From: Sthenelais limicola
Taxonomy: Eukaryota > Annelida > Polychaeta > Phyllodocida > Sigalionidae
Assembly (NCBI GenBank): GCA_942159475.1
Contig: OW804096.1
Coordinates: forward strand, 108,412,194 to 108,476,193
Length of the DNA: 64,000 nucleotides
Direction of reading: 5' to 3'
In this document: positions 41,101 to 50,409 of the stretch, in pieces
Layout: every line of letters begins with the position of its first letter
Numbering within the stretch: the stretch's first letter is position 1
Position numbers and translations under genes: made by a program
The notes under the pieces: generated by a model
The model's database searches: none
Told to the model about the DNA's origin: nothing
The model's input: the letters and a program-made list of their open reading frames with translations, nothing else

Positions 41101-44100
41101 TGATTTCAAATTATCTGAGTAAAGGGAAGAAGACGAAGAAGAAGAGGGAGACGGTATTCAGAGGTCATGAGAATCAAGAAAATTTATTCTGACTCCGGGG
41201 CGTAGAAATGCCAATGGTAAGAGCGCAGGGCTGATGAGAGGTATCCAATTAGAGCATAGTATTCCGACACACATTCTTGTCGGGCTGGTACATTGGCGCT
41301 GCTAGCTTGTCAATAACATTGACTGAGAGCTGCTCTAATCCAGCTCCTGACCAACTCAGTCAGGCCTTTCTGACCCATCCTGTAAGTATGTCCACTCCAT
41401 TGGATGCCAACAAAGGCACAGTACGAAGCAAATCTCATTTCGAGGCTTTACATCTGGCTGAGATAGACATGCTTGGACACGGCTTCAAGTCGCAGGGCTT
41501 GTCTGTAGTTTTTATCAAGTCTCAAGCCACTATACATAGGCCCCCAAACGTACAGGACAATGGTTTGCTCTTCTACCAACAAAAGCACTGTCATCTGGTG
41601 GTTCAAAACAAAATGTGTTGCTTTTAAAAAAGAACCTGCTATTGTATTACAATTTTATAATCAAGGCAGAATATCATAATAGGCATATTCAGGGTAAACT
41701 AGTGTACCATGAGCAGTTGTAACAAACAAAGCTTCTTTTTCTGTGGATCTCAAGTGACCTTCATTTTAACAGAAATGGCCAACCGCGCGGTTGGCAATGT
41801 TCTGTTCAGTTCGATGAGAGCTACACGAAGAGTAATTGAGATGTATTGCAAATGGTCTTTTTTTCTTTTTCTTCTCTGCATACGCTACTGTTTCACCGAG
41901 CTGCTTTCGAAAATAAGTTTATTCTCATCAAGGCATCTTCCAACCAAAAAATGGGGGAAAAAGATGATCCTTCTGTAAGAACATGCTGAGTATTCACAAT
42001 AAAAACGATTTTATGGCTTTTGTGAGGCACGCAAACTGCTAAACCTAAACATTTTACCTGCTGCGTCAATTTTTACCTGGTATGAGCTGCCTTTGTTTTA
42101 TGTGAAAATATTTTTGCCAGCTGTCAAGATGATAAAACTTAGTGGCGACGTGCTATTGAAGTCCTCTGGCAGGGAACCAGTAAATCGGAGCTAATTGTGA
42201 AGATGTGTGGAGTTTGAAACCTAAAATAAAAGAACTATAGCGAGTATATAATAGGGCATGTCGAAATAGCTAGTCGCCATTTCTCTGATCACCAGCGAGG
42301 AGAACTGCTTATAAGGGATCAAATATTATGATATCCCATGCGTCATAACTATTCCAAGAATACATATTTGATTAGAAGCCAACAGTTTCCATGAGTAATC
42401 TGTCTTAGATAATGAACCACATACATATTCATTCGCATATGTCATTCTGGAACTATGAGTCTATCCAATCGGAGACACCTCCTCCAGTTTTAACCCAATA
42501 GATTGCCTTAAGGGTTGGCGAGACACAAGCATGCCTGGATTGGTGTACTCTTTCTATGTCGAAGAAGCTCATGTTTAATTCATTTAATAAGGAGAGTAGC
42601 TGAGAGGTATAAGCTTATTGTTTCCTACACAACAATTATACCTAACCTCGTTGGCTATAAGGTCCCCATTGCTTTGTTCCAGGCGTGTCTAGTGACTTTT
42701 AGATGATATAGGGTGTTTGGTGTGTAATCATGTGAAAGTCCAATAGTTCAACTTGTGATCTCTATGTGTGGCTACTGACTTGCTGAATCAACGTAGCTGA
42801 GTGGGCCCTCACGGCTCTTGGCTGCAATTAGGCTTTATGAAGGCAATGATATCAGCACAGTCATTGGCATTATTTACTCTATATACATACTAGGTGATAA
42901 GAATTAGATCAATGCTAGGTACCAAGGCCTCATAATATAGACTGCAGGGTCTTCGTTAGAGCTCGAGCATTCAGAAACTACCGTGGGCACGACCACTCAT
43001 TAAGCCTTGGTTGTCAAGAGTTGAGCCTTTTCTTTGTGACTAGGAGTTGCCTCAGGAGGCATGGAGCCCCCTTATCAAGCCGTGCCTACCGGACACACCA
43101 CTCCCGGTGCCAGCCGAGATTCCTAGGTGACGGATGAAAACCTCGGCCGCGTAGACAACCCGCGAATGATGGATAAGAATGAGTTGCAGTAAAGCATTGA
43201 TTGATAAGTTGGCCCCATGTCTCTGCCGCCATTTCAGGACAAGTCCGCCACGCGCATGGACCCATTAGAGGAAGCCATCGTTGGAGCCACATCGGAAGCA
43301 ACCGTTAGAAGGAGCCACCATAGAAACCAGTGTAGAATTTATAACAGATCCTTTAGCGGTGTAATGGTCTATCCTCTAAAATAGACGACACTATGTTATA
43401 TGCCATGCGAATTAGACAGTAAGCATCGCAACCCCCATCCCCGCAATCAACCCTACAATTCACAATTCAGCCTCGCCCCATTCCCCCCGTCCCATCTTCA
43501 AGCAGAATCCTTCCTTTGACTCATAAAATAAGCCTTTTAAAAATGTGTGATAAAAACAGCTGACAGACAGAAAAACCTGTGATGTGAGGACCAAGGGATA
43601 GACGTTTGGCACATGTACTAATGGGAACTTTTTGATTAATGAAGAAGTAATGTTTTTATTTTGGCTGGGCATCACCGCTTCGATTACTGTCATTTGTGGA
43701 TGTGTAGGCATGGATCAGGCCTGCCAGGTATAAAACCGATGGCTTCATGCAAAATGGTATCGTTTACACTCGGCAAAGCCATGAAAGATATGTGATTTAA
43801 AGAACACATGGGATGAGTATCTCCTATAAAAAGAAATATATGGAATGTGGCCTGCCATGTCCTTTTCCAAACGCTATGTCCTGAATACAAAGATATCGAT
43901 TCTACCGCACGGTCTTAATAGCAATAACTGTATGAATATTCAAGAGCCTACGAACAATTTAAGAGGGCTACGTTTGTATTTATTGGTAGACCACATATAT
44001 ATATAATATATATATTTGAAGAGGAAGATAACAAATGAAAGGCAATAGCATTATTTATGAGGGAAATATCTCAAAGATGCTAAGTAGTCCTTTCAAGTAA

Positions 44101-46501
44101 TGCATATATCAGTTTTCACTCATTGCTCAGGTTGATCGACTGGCGGCTTACAATTTCGCTTAAAGGTTACTGAATGCTCTTAAAAGTAATAGATTATATT
44201 CAATGTGCAATGTTCACTTCTACCCTGGATTCAATCTTGAATCTGTTAGTGTTAAGAATGTATTTATGTTCACTGGTAAAGGCAATGCTAAATGTAAACA
44301 TATGCGGGACCTCCTTATTCACACTTCCTTCTGTGCAGTAAACCCCGCGGAATATATATATTTGCCGTCAGAAGTGAAATCCCCATATAGTCGTTGCCTG
44401 GTTCGTGAGAGTGCATTTATCTTGATAATGGATCTGGTCTGGGGTGAGAAAGCTATTTGTTTCTTTCTGACATTCCTTCACAAACAGAAGGGGCAGCCAA
44501 TGCCCATCTCGGAAGTTTAATCAAAATTTAGTTTGGAAATGCTGTTAGAAATACATCCCTCTCAAACATACCCAATTCACTGGATTCATTCTGCTCATTT
44601 ATCCCATCGGCAAGCACTTCCAGTTCACGTGACCATTGAGAAATAAAAATATCATCTAATGGTGAACACGAGATTAAATTTATTTGGCGCATGCGTGCTT
44701 AGTGTCTAGGGAAAATCAGGAGTCACGACATTGGGGGAAGGCTGTATAGGCACAGTTTCCATTCCTGCTCATGATAATTACAATACCGAGAGCCGGTGTA
44801 TAATTCCCTCTATTGATTAAACAAAAAACTGATTGTCAGATCATATGCTGATTGCCATTGCTTCTGTCGGTCATACAATATATTGTCTCGTGTTTGGGAC
44901 CTGTCTGGTGAGGCTATAGAATCTATATTAATTGCTATTGGTCGTCCGACCCCACTGGTGTTGTGTATACATTACATTATTAATCAAGCGATCAGGGACC
45001 CCATATAATTGTCATGTTGTAATATATAGGGGATAGCGTAATGCTATAGCTGCATTTCCGGAGAGCAATTAACATGATTTGGGAGTAAATAACATATCTT
45101 ATTTATGACTGAGGTCTATTTTCTGGCATCAAAATACCAGCTTGTGACTTACATGATAATATTTTGTGATCGTGTAGCTTCATGTTCTATGGGGAAAATC
45201 CGGGATGCGACTCTTAATTAATATTCATTATCGAACATGTATTTTACGCACACATCCTAGGTACTTTCATCTATACAAGTCAACTGTAGTGAAGACAAAG
45301 GAGATATTATTCTGCCATAGAACAGGAGCTCGGGAATTAGTTAATATTTATGTAAATTTAATGCAAATTGGGATCAGATGTGCTAGCTCACTATGATGTT
45401 AGGTAATGCAATGGGAACGTATTATACTATCCCTAATCACCAAATACATCATGCATGCATCGATGAATTAGTCAATTCACTCAGTGTGGGCGCATTATTC
45501 CCAAGAAACCTTACATAATTAAGGTCCTGAATAATGTGCGCAAACATTCAGAAATATCCATGATCTCTTTCGGGGCAAATATTTTCAAACGTTATGGGTT
45601 TTTGATTCACCCGAGACAATCTTCTGAGATGTGATACTTCATTGTGGGTAATACAACTAACATTCAGATAATTTAATTCAAAGACAATAAGCACTGTTTT
45701 AATTTGTATTGTAACGTAAAACTACTGAGGGCACAGTGTGACCAACTTTTTGTTAGTGATACCCCTACGAAATCGCCATGATGGGATAATGATCGTGAAT
45801 CATTATTTAGAAACGATCCTGAATTTTATGATTTCTGGGAAAACGCCCTCCGATCTTTTAACTCAAGCCCAATTGATAATGACACCGCTGACTTGATGCT
45901 TTGAGGATGTAATGATTCAATCTCTGTCTGATCATTACAATTGATTCAGGTGTAACGAGCTATCTGATGGAAGGAATCCTGAAATTATGATTTTTAAATA
46001 GTGATAATTATGGCACTAATGTCCATACAAAAGTAGAGATAATGATTCGCTTTCACCGATGCGCATGTTAATTTAGACATTATTTATTAATTCCGACCAA
46101 AGCTTGTTACATTATTGTATAGAACTATTTTTGTATTCAGGCTCGTTCTTTAAAAAGAAATACATTTACAAGAAATAGGCCTACACATTCAAAAAATAAC
46201 AATTTTACACAAACACGCATGCGTTGCCTGCAATTGTGATTGGCTATCTGTCGAGAGAAGTTAACTAAAACATTGAAATGCATCAATGTACATGAATGAT
46301 AGGTGGAAATAATACAAAATCATTAAACATCATGTACACACATAAGTTCAAAATCTTTAAGTAAAAGGATCATTCCTCCTGAATGATGCTAACCTCTGAA
46401 CACACCTTTACGTGGATATGAGTACAATTTGCTTTACTCAATTTATTTGTACGTACTACTTGTACTAATTGTACAAATTATAATCCGTATAATTGATCCA
46501 G
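35187..46501. other. Long non-coding region downstream of the Ig exon
   Basis: This is presumably intron of the Ig-domain gene at least in part. No exon carrying the rest of the Ig fold (WxR...DxGxYxC) was recognised. A slightly GC-richer patch at about 43050-43330, with a CAG acceptor-like site and an open frame, has no identifiable homology. An AT dinucleotide run lies at about 43994-44016. The last 60 bp before the transposon are AT-rich and contain a small inverted repeat (TTGTAC/GTACAA at 46460-46476). Confidence 0.45.
43994..44016. repeat. AT microsatellite
   Basis: A short interrupted (AT)n run. No further function is visible. Confidence 0.8.
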
Positions 46502-46693
46502 TCATTAAATGAGGAGGCGAAGAGTAAATTAAAATACATTTTGTTTATTATTTTGGGTAAAAGGGTTATAAAGATCCAGCGATGAACATTTTCATTTGTT
46601 GAATAAAATAAATGGTGTATTATATCACATAAATATCACATTGTCTGTTGAAATTGCTGGGTAATAAATAGTTGAAGATTAAAAGAGATAACC
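46502..46693 (-). repeat. Split direct repeat B2 (3' terminal copy)
   Basis: This 192-bp repeat forms the 3' end of the element and is nearly identical to B1 (one indel). Its outer edge at 46502 abuts AT-rich host DNA (CTGGATCA on the element strand). It probably carries the polyadenylation or template-switch sequences of the element; an AATAAA hexamer is not obvious on the coding strand. Confidence 0.9.
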
Positions 46694-46751
46694 CTTCGTG
46701 GGATAGTTTTTGTGGAGTCTTTTGGTAAAAGATTCAGGGCGGAGGGTGGGC
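46694..46751 (-). other. Spacer between A2 and B2
   Basis: This 58-bp unique sequence lies between the internal A2 and terminal B2 repeats. It contains a small CTTTT-GGT-AAAAG inverted repeat at 46719-46731. No function was recognised. Confidence 0.7.
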
Positions 46752-46885
46752 GATTTCGCTTCTGACTAGGGTGCGAGCGAAGGTCCAAGTGGCGTGTCTG
46801 ACAGACTTGGCCCAGAGTTCAGTTCTAAGTCGTGAAGGTGGCGCCACCCATTCAATGCCCTATAATGACACGTCATTATTAGCCT
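46752..46885 (-). repeat. Split direct repeat A2 (internal copy)
   Basis: Identical over 134 bp to A1 at 51894-52027. It contains the same palindromes: GGTGGCGCCACC (46837-46848), GTCTG-A-CAGAC (46796-46806) and TAATGAC-AC-GTCATTA (46863-46878). It lies directly beside B1. Confidence 0.92.
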
Positions 46886-46897
46886 CATTAAATGAGG
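46883..46897. other. Palindrome across the B1/A2 junction
   Basis: CCTCATT-A-AATGAGG is a perfect 7-1-7 inverted repeat made jointly by the edge of A2 and the edge of B1. At the outer end of B2 only the inner TCATT-A-AATGA survives, because flanking host DNA replaces the A side. It is a candidate recombinase recognition site re-formed in the circle; that role is inference. Confidence 0.5.
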
Positions 46898-47075
46898 AGG
46901 CGAAGAGTAAATTAAAATACATTTGTTTATTATTTTGGGTAAAAGGGTTATAAAGATCCAGCGATGAACATTTTCATTTGTTGAATAAAATAAATGGTGT
47001 ATTATATCACATAAATATCACATTGTCTGTTGAAATTGCTGGGTAATAAATAGTTGAAGATTAAAAGAGATAACC
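46885..47075 (-). repeat. Split direct repeat B1 (internal copy)
   Basis: These 191 bp match B2 (46502-46693, 192 bp) completely except for one T in a T run (TTT here, TTTT in B2). It starts 11 bp after the recombinase stop and abuts A2 directly, sharing the base at 46885. The B1-A2 junction reproduces the sequence expected when the element's two ends join in a circle. Confidence 0.92.
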
Positions 47076-47086
47076 AAGGGGATTCG

Positions 47087-48079
47087 CTAAGCGAGTCGCT
47101 TAAGGGCGTGATGGACAGATGTTCTTGTGGAAGAGAAGGGGCGTATATACGACGCCACCGCGTCGGACGCCCACGTCCCGTGAGATTTGACATCTTGGAG
47201 AGAGGCTCCGGCAGTGTTGTAAGCGTATGACGCCGATCCTCGGCGAAGGCTGTGTAAGGAGAAAAGGCGTGAATCAAGGTGCGCAGCTTTGAGAAGGCGC
47301 TTCCATTGAGTCACTATATAGTTAATGGTCATGTGTCGGGCGTTAGGGAATTGTAGTAGCGGGGAGCTCGACTCTCTTGTCGGCGCCTGTTTGTCGAGGC
47401 GTAGAAGGGCTCTGCGGAGGCAGAACACTGGATCATCTGTCGTCGGGACAAATAAGATCGTGGCCTGGCGCGATGATTGCATTGATTTCGACCACTTTAT
47501 GGAGATATATGAGCCGTCCGATGCTATTCTGCAGTCTCCCCGCGTCAGGTGTCTAGTGGCGTCAAAGAGGGCACCAGATCTGGGAGCGAGATTGCTCTGA
47601 CGCAACATGCCCATATACATGACGAGGATAGCAACTCTGATGTGCGTAGGAAAGTCGAGGAGGTGTATATTCAATAGTATTTTCTTCAAGATCTGTGGCG
47701 TGACAGGAAGCTTCGGCTTTGGGACATGCCTGAGCGTCAGTTGCAGGCCCCTTATGGCGTAGGCGACCCGCGGATGGTAGAGAGATGCCGAGGCATACCC
47801 CGTCAGCTTGAAGAACGTCCTGACGCCTGTAATAGTGTTTATGATAGTAGCAGGGACTTTGGTATACTTAGCTAAATATTCGATGAACCAGCATATTAGC
47901 TCAGGAAAAGGTTGCTTGAAATTGTGGCCCACAGCTTTGCAGAATGCGATATACTTCCTGACGGCCGCATGCCTATTTGCGACTGTCCCCGGGCGATGTG
48001 CTTGGCGTTGTCTGGCCTGAGCAGCTTCCACGAGGTGCCTAGGTTGCCTGCCTAATAGAACATATGAATGTTGAACATA
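47087..48079 (-). CDS. Tyrosine recombinase of the Ngaro element
   Basis: Numbering from the GTG at 48031 gives 314 residues. The frame stays open upstream to 48079, overlapping the RT/RNase H frame in the -1 direction. No ATG occurs before about codon 138, inside the catalytic domain, so expression probably depends on frameshifting, reinitiation or a non-AUG start. An N-terminal SAM-like DNA-binding domain lies at about 10-100. The catalytic domain holds the full set of tyrosine-recombinase residues: R144 (MLRQSN), H260 and R263 (LHSLRRG), H284 (SHGTW) and nucleophile Y295 (ASYIRPF). It replaces the DDE integrase of LTR elements and should insert circular element DNA into the genome. Its stop codon is 11 bp from repeat B1. 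Confidence 0.9.
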   Translation of the reverse strand, partial: YVQHSYVLLGRQPRHLVEAAQARQRQAHRPGTVANRHAAVRKYIAFCKAVGHNFKQPFPELICWFIEYLAKYTKVPATIINTITGVRTFFKLTGYASASLYHPRVAYAIRGLQLTLRHVPKPKLPVTPQILKKILLNIHLLDFPTHIRVAILVMYMGMLRQSNLAPRSGALFDATRHLTRGDCRIASDGSYISIKWSKSMQSSRQATILFVPTTDDPVFCLRRALLRLDKQAPTRESSSPLLQFPNARHMTINYIVTQWKRLLKAAHLDSRLFSLHSLRRGSASYAYNTAGASLQDVKSHGTWASDAVASYIRPFSSTRTSVHHALKRLA

Positions 48080-50409
48080 TTATCACGAGCACAGGAAATA
48101 TAAATGTCATTTTCTTTGGCAATGTCTTTAGCTTTGAATAATTCTTCAGAAGAGAGAGCCGCCCGAGAGAGTGCGTCAGCGATGACCATTTGTACGCCCG
48201 GGACATGGACAAACTCATATCGGACTTGAAATTTCATTGAATGATACCAGAGCGCCCTGGCGCAAGCACCCAGAGTCGGGTCTCTAGCTCTACCATCTCT
48301 ATATGCAAACACCGCCGCAGTATTGTCACAGTGAATCCTTATTATGCCCCCGGCGTGCCTGGATTTTGTAAAGAACCGAGCAGCTGCCAGGCAATTGATT
48401 GCCTCCAAGTGGTTGATGGATTTCTCAGACAACATTTCGGGCGTGAATGTGTACATATAGGCGTGGTGACCGTTGGTAGCACCCCCTCCCTTTAGACAAG
48501 CGTCGGCCCATATGTGTTCCACTACTTGTTGACGCGGAATTATGGCTTTTCCGTTGAAGGCTTCTGTGTATTTTAGAAACCACTTCAAGTCCGACTTTAT
48601 GTACGGGGAGATGGTGACCTTGTGTCCTGCGGCTGCACGGAGGCCAGCCAGAAGTCGTTGCATAAATAGGCGTGCAGGTGCGATAATTTTGGCGACGTGT
48701 GCGATCTTACCGAGAAGTGATTGCATGGCGCTTGTTGTTATTTGGTGTTGACGCAGTGTATTTGCCAAGCAGGAACTTGTTTCTGCAAGTTTAGAAAGAG
48801 GTATTGAGAGGCGATTTTCTTTTGTATTAATGTCAATTCCCAGCCACCTTACTGCGTGGCTAGGGCCTTGGAGCTTTTTGCGTGCGACCTGTAATCCCAA
48901 ATCTGTAAAAAGTTCGATTGTTAATTGCATTTGACATTTTACTACCTCAATAGATTCACCGATTATAAGTAAATCGTCCAAATACTGCTTTGCTGTTACG
49001 CCTTTCTTCTGCAAAGCACGCACTATAAACTCCGCCACAGACTGCATTACAAAGGCAGAACTACGAGCCCCGAAGGGGAGCACCTTATCGATGTAATAGG
49101 CGTCATCTACCATGATTGCCGTCAGCGGCCAGTCTAACGGGCAGAGAGGAAAGTGTCTATATGCGCGGCTCAAGTCGATGACAGCCATTGCAGGAGCCAC
49201 GCCCATTTTCCGAATAATCTCGACTGCACAGTTTATAGTGGGTAGTTGGTGATATGCTGGCGCACAATTGTATCGATTTTTGTATATTTTATCATTGACG
49301 CCCCCCTCCGGGAAGGAGTAGTCCACTATAATCCTCCTGGAGGTTGTATCAGATTTTGGACGAGTCATAAGCGGACTGACATTTAACCATGGGGTGAAAG
49401 GCGGCCGTTTGTACGGTCCGGATATGGCGTTATGTTCCATTTCCTCCTTTACATAATCTCGAACATGCGCCATATGTTGCTGTGCTGACGGATGATTTAC
49501 CACTGACTGTGCATAGTAGCGAGGCCCGCCGACATATTGCATCGGAAAACCAAAATTCACACCTTCTAACACCATTTTGTCACCTTTATGTCCTGTAGCT
49601 ATGTCTGACCATTTTTCAATATTAAGCGTCGACTCGAGTGGTATTTTTGCACCTTTATAGTTGGGAACATTGTAGATTTTAACCTTTTCATAAATGCCAG
49701 CCATTTTAGAGTCCATATAGAGATCAGGGTAAGGCCAGTTTGTATATGCATCAAAGGCAATGTTCTGTGGGCTATCACTGTCACATTTGTTGAGTGAAGT
49801 TTCATTTAATTCATACTCACAGACGTCTAAGTCATTGGTCACTAGTTCCTGTTCATTAAACACCTGTTCGTAATGTGGATACTGTACATCTTGAAGAAAG
49901 GTAGGCACCTCTCTCGTGGCTTGTTCGCCGTCACTCGCTTGTGTTTTGAAGTCAAGTTCTCGGTCGTGGGCGTGAGTTTCTGCCTGGAATTGTACGAAAT
50001 TGTCATTAGAAATACACATTGCGCCATTGATTGCTTCACTGTTTCTCCTGTTCACATTTTTAATGGTTTGAATTGACCCAACTTTGTTGATATTAACTCT
50101 AGAGATAGATTTGTCTACGGCAGAATGGCTTCTGTCGGATTGTTCGTGTTTATGTCGGCCATTTTGGTTGTGTTCTCGTTCCTTGCGAGAATCGCGTGGG
50201 ACACGAGATTTTACACGAGAAGCGGCTGCCATGTTGGCTTGCCCGCTCTCGCTAGTATGGGCGCCGCCATCTTGGATGGGGCGTGGCACATATGATCTGA
50301 CGCCGACATATTCATTAGATTCAGAGTTAATTGTACAGTTTAGATTGTCTTGAAAGTTGGTCAACTCACCGATCGTTTGGGATTGTATGATGGAACAGGA
50401 GTTTAAGAG
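48052..50409 (-). CDS. Reverse transcriptase / RNase H polyprotein of the Ngaro element
   Basis: The open frame spans 50436-48052 and has no ATG start, so entry by -1 frameshift from gag at 50409 is inferred. Numbering from the TTG at 50364 gives 770 residues. The first 220 are hydrophilic and unassigned. The RT domain runs from about 330 to 515, with RRIIVDYSFP (343-352), motif A VIDLSRAYRHFP (catalytic D397), motif B LPFGARSSAFVMQ (429-441) and motif C YLDD (461-464, D463 and D464). RNase H runs from about 615 to 735, with acidic residues D621 (IWADA), E654 (HLEAIN), D680 (HCDNTAA) and D730 (IADALSR). These are the motifs of DIRS/Ngaro-type RT-RH. No methyltransferase or integrase domain follows. 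The protein copies element RNA into DNA. Its last 28 bases overlap the recombinase frame. Confidence 0.9.
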   Translation of the reverse strand, partial: LLNSCSIIQSQTIGELTNFQDNLNCTINSESNEYVGVRSYVPRPIQDGGAHTSESGQANMAAASRVKSRVPRDSRKEREHNQNGRHKHEQSDRSHSAVDKSISRVNINKVGSIQTIKNVNRRNSEAINGAMCISNDNFVQFQAETHAHDRELDFKTQASDGEQATREVPTFLQDVQYPHYEQVFNEQELVTNDLDVCEYELNETSLNKCDSDSPQNIAFDAYTNWPYPDLYMDSKMAGIYEKVKIYNVPNYKGAKIPLESTLNIEKWSDIATGHKGDKMVLEGVNFGFPMQYVGGPRYYAQSVVNHPSAQQHMAHVRDYVKEEMEHNAISGPYKRPPFTPWLNVSPLMTRPKSDTTSRRIIVDYSFPEGGVNDKIYKNRYNCAPAYHQLPTINCAVEIIRKMGVAPAMAVIDLSRAYRHFPLCPLDWPLTAIMVDDAYYIDKVLPFGARSSAFVMQSVAEFIVRALQKKGVTAKQYLDDLLIIGESIEVVKCQMQLTIELFTDLGLQVARKKLQGPSHAVRWLGIDINTKENRLSIPLSKLAETSSCLANTLRQHQITTSAMQSLLGKIAHVAKIIAPARLFMQRLLAGLRAAAGHKVTISPYIKSDLKWFLKYTEAFNGKAIIPRQQVVEHIWADACLKGGGATNGHHAYMYTFTPEMLSEKSINHLEAINCLAAARFFTKSRHAGGIIRIHCDNTAAVFAYRDGRARDPTLGACARALWYHSMKFQVRYEFVHVPGVQMVIADALSRAALSSEELFKAKDIAKENDIYISCARDNMFNIHMFY

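Noticed and set aside
41277..41390. Possible exon ending in GTAAGTATG
   Set aside because: Good donor, but no acceptor or recognisable protein in any frame.
43086..43330. GC-richer patch with an acceptor-like CAG and open frames
   Set aside because: Repetitive GGAGCC/GGAAGC words and no identifiable domain; no donor found, so not called an exon.
46753..46953. Plus-strand frame across the A2/B1 repeats
   Set aside because: It is an antisense shadow within repeats of the Ngaro element and has no domain.
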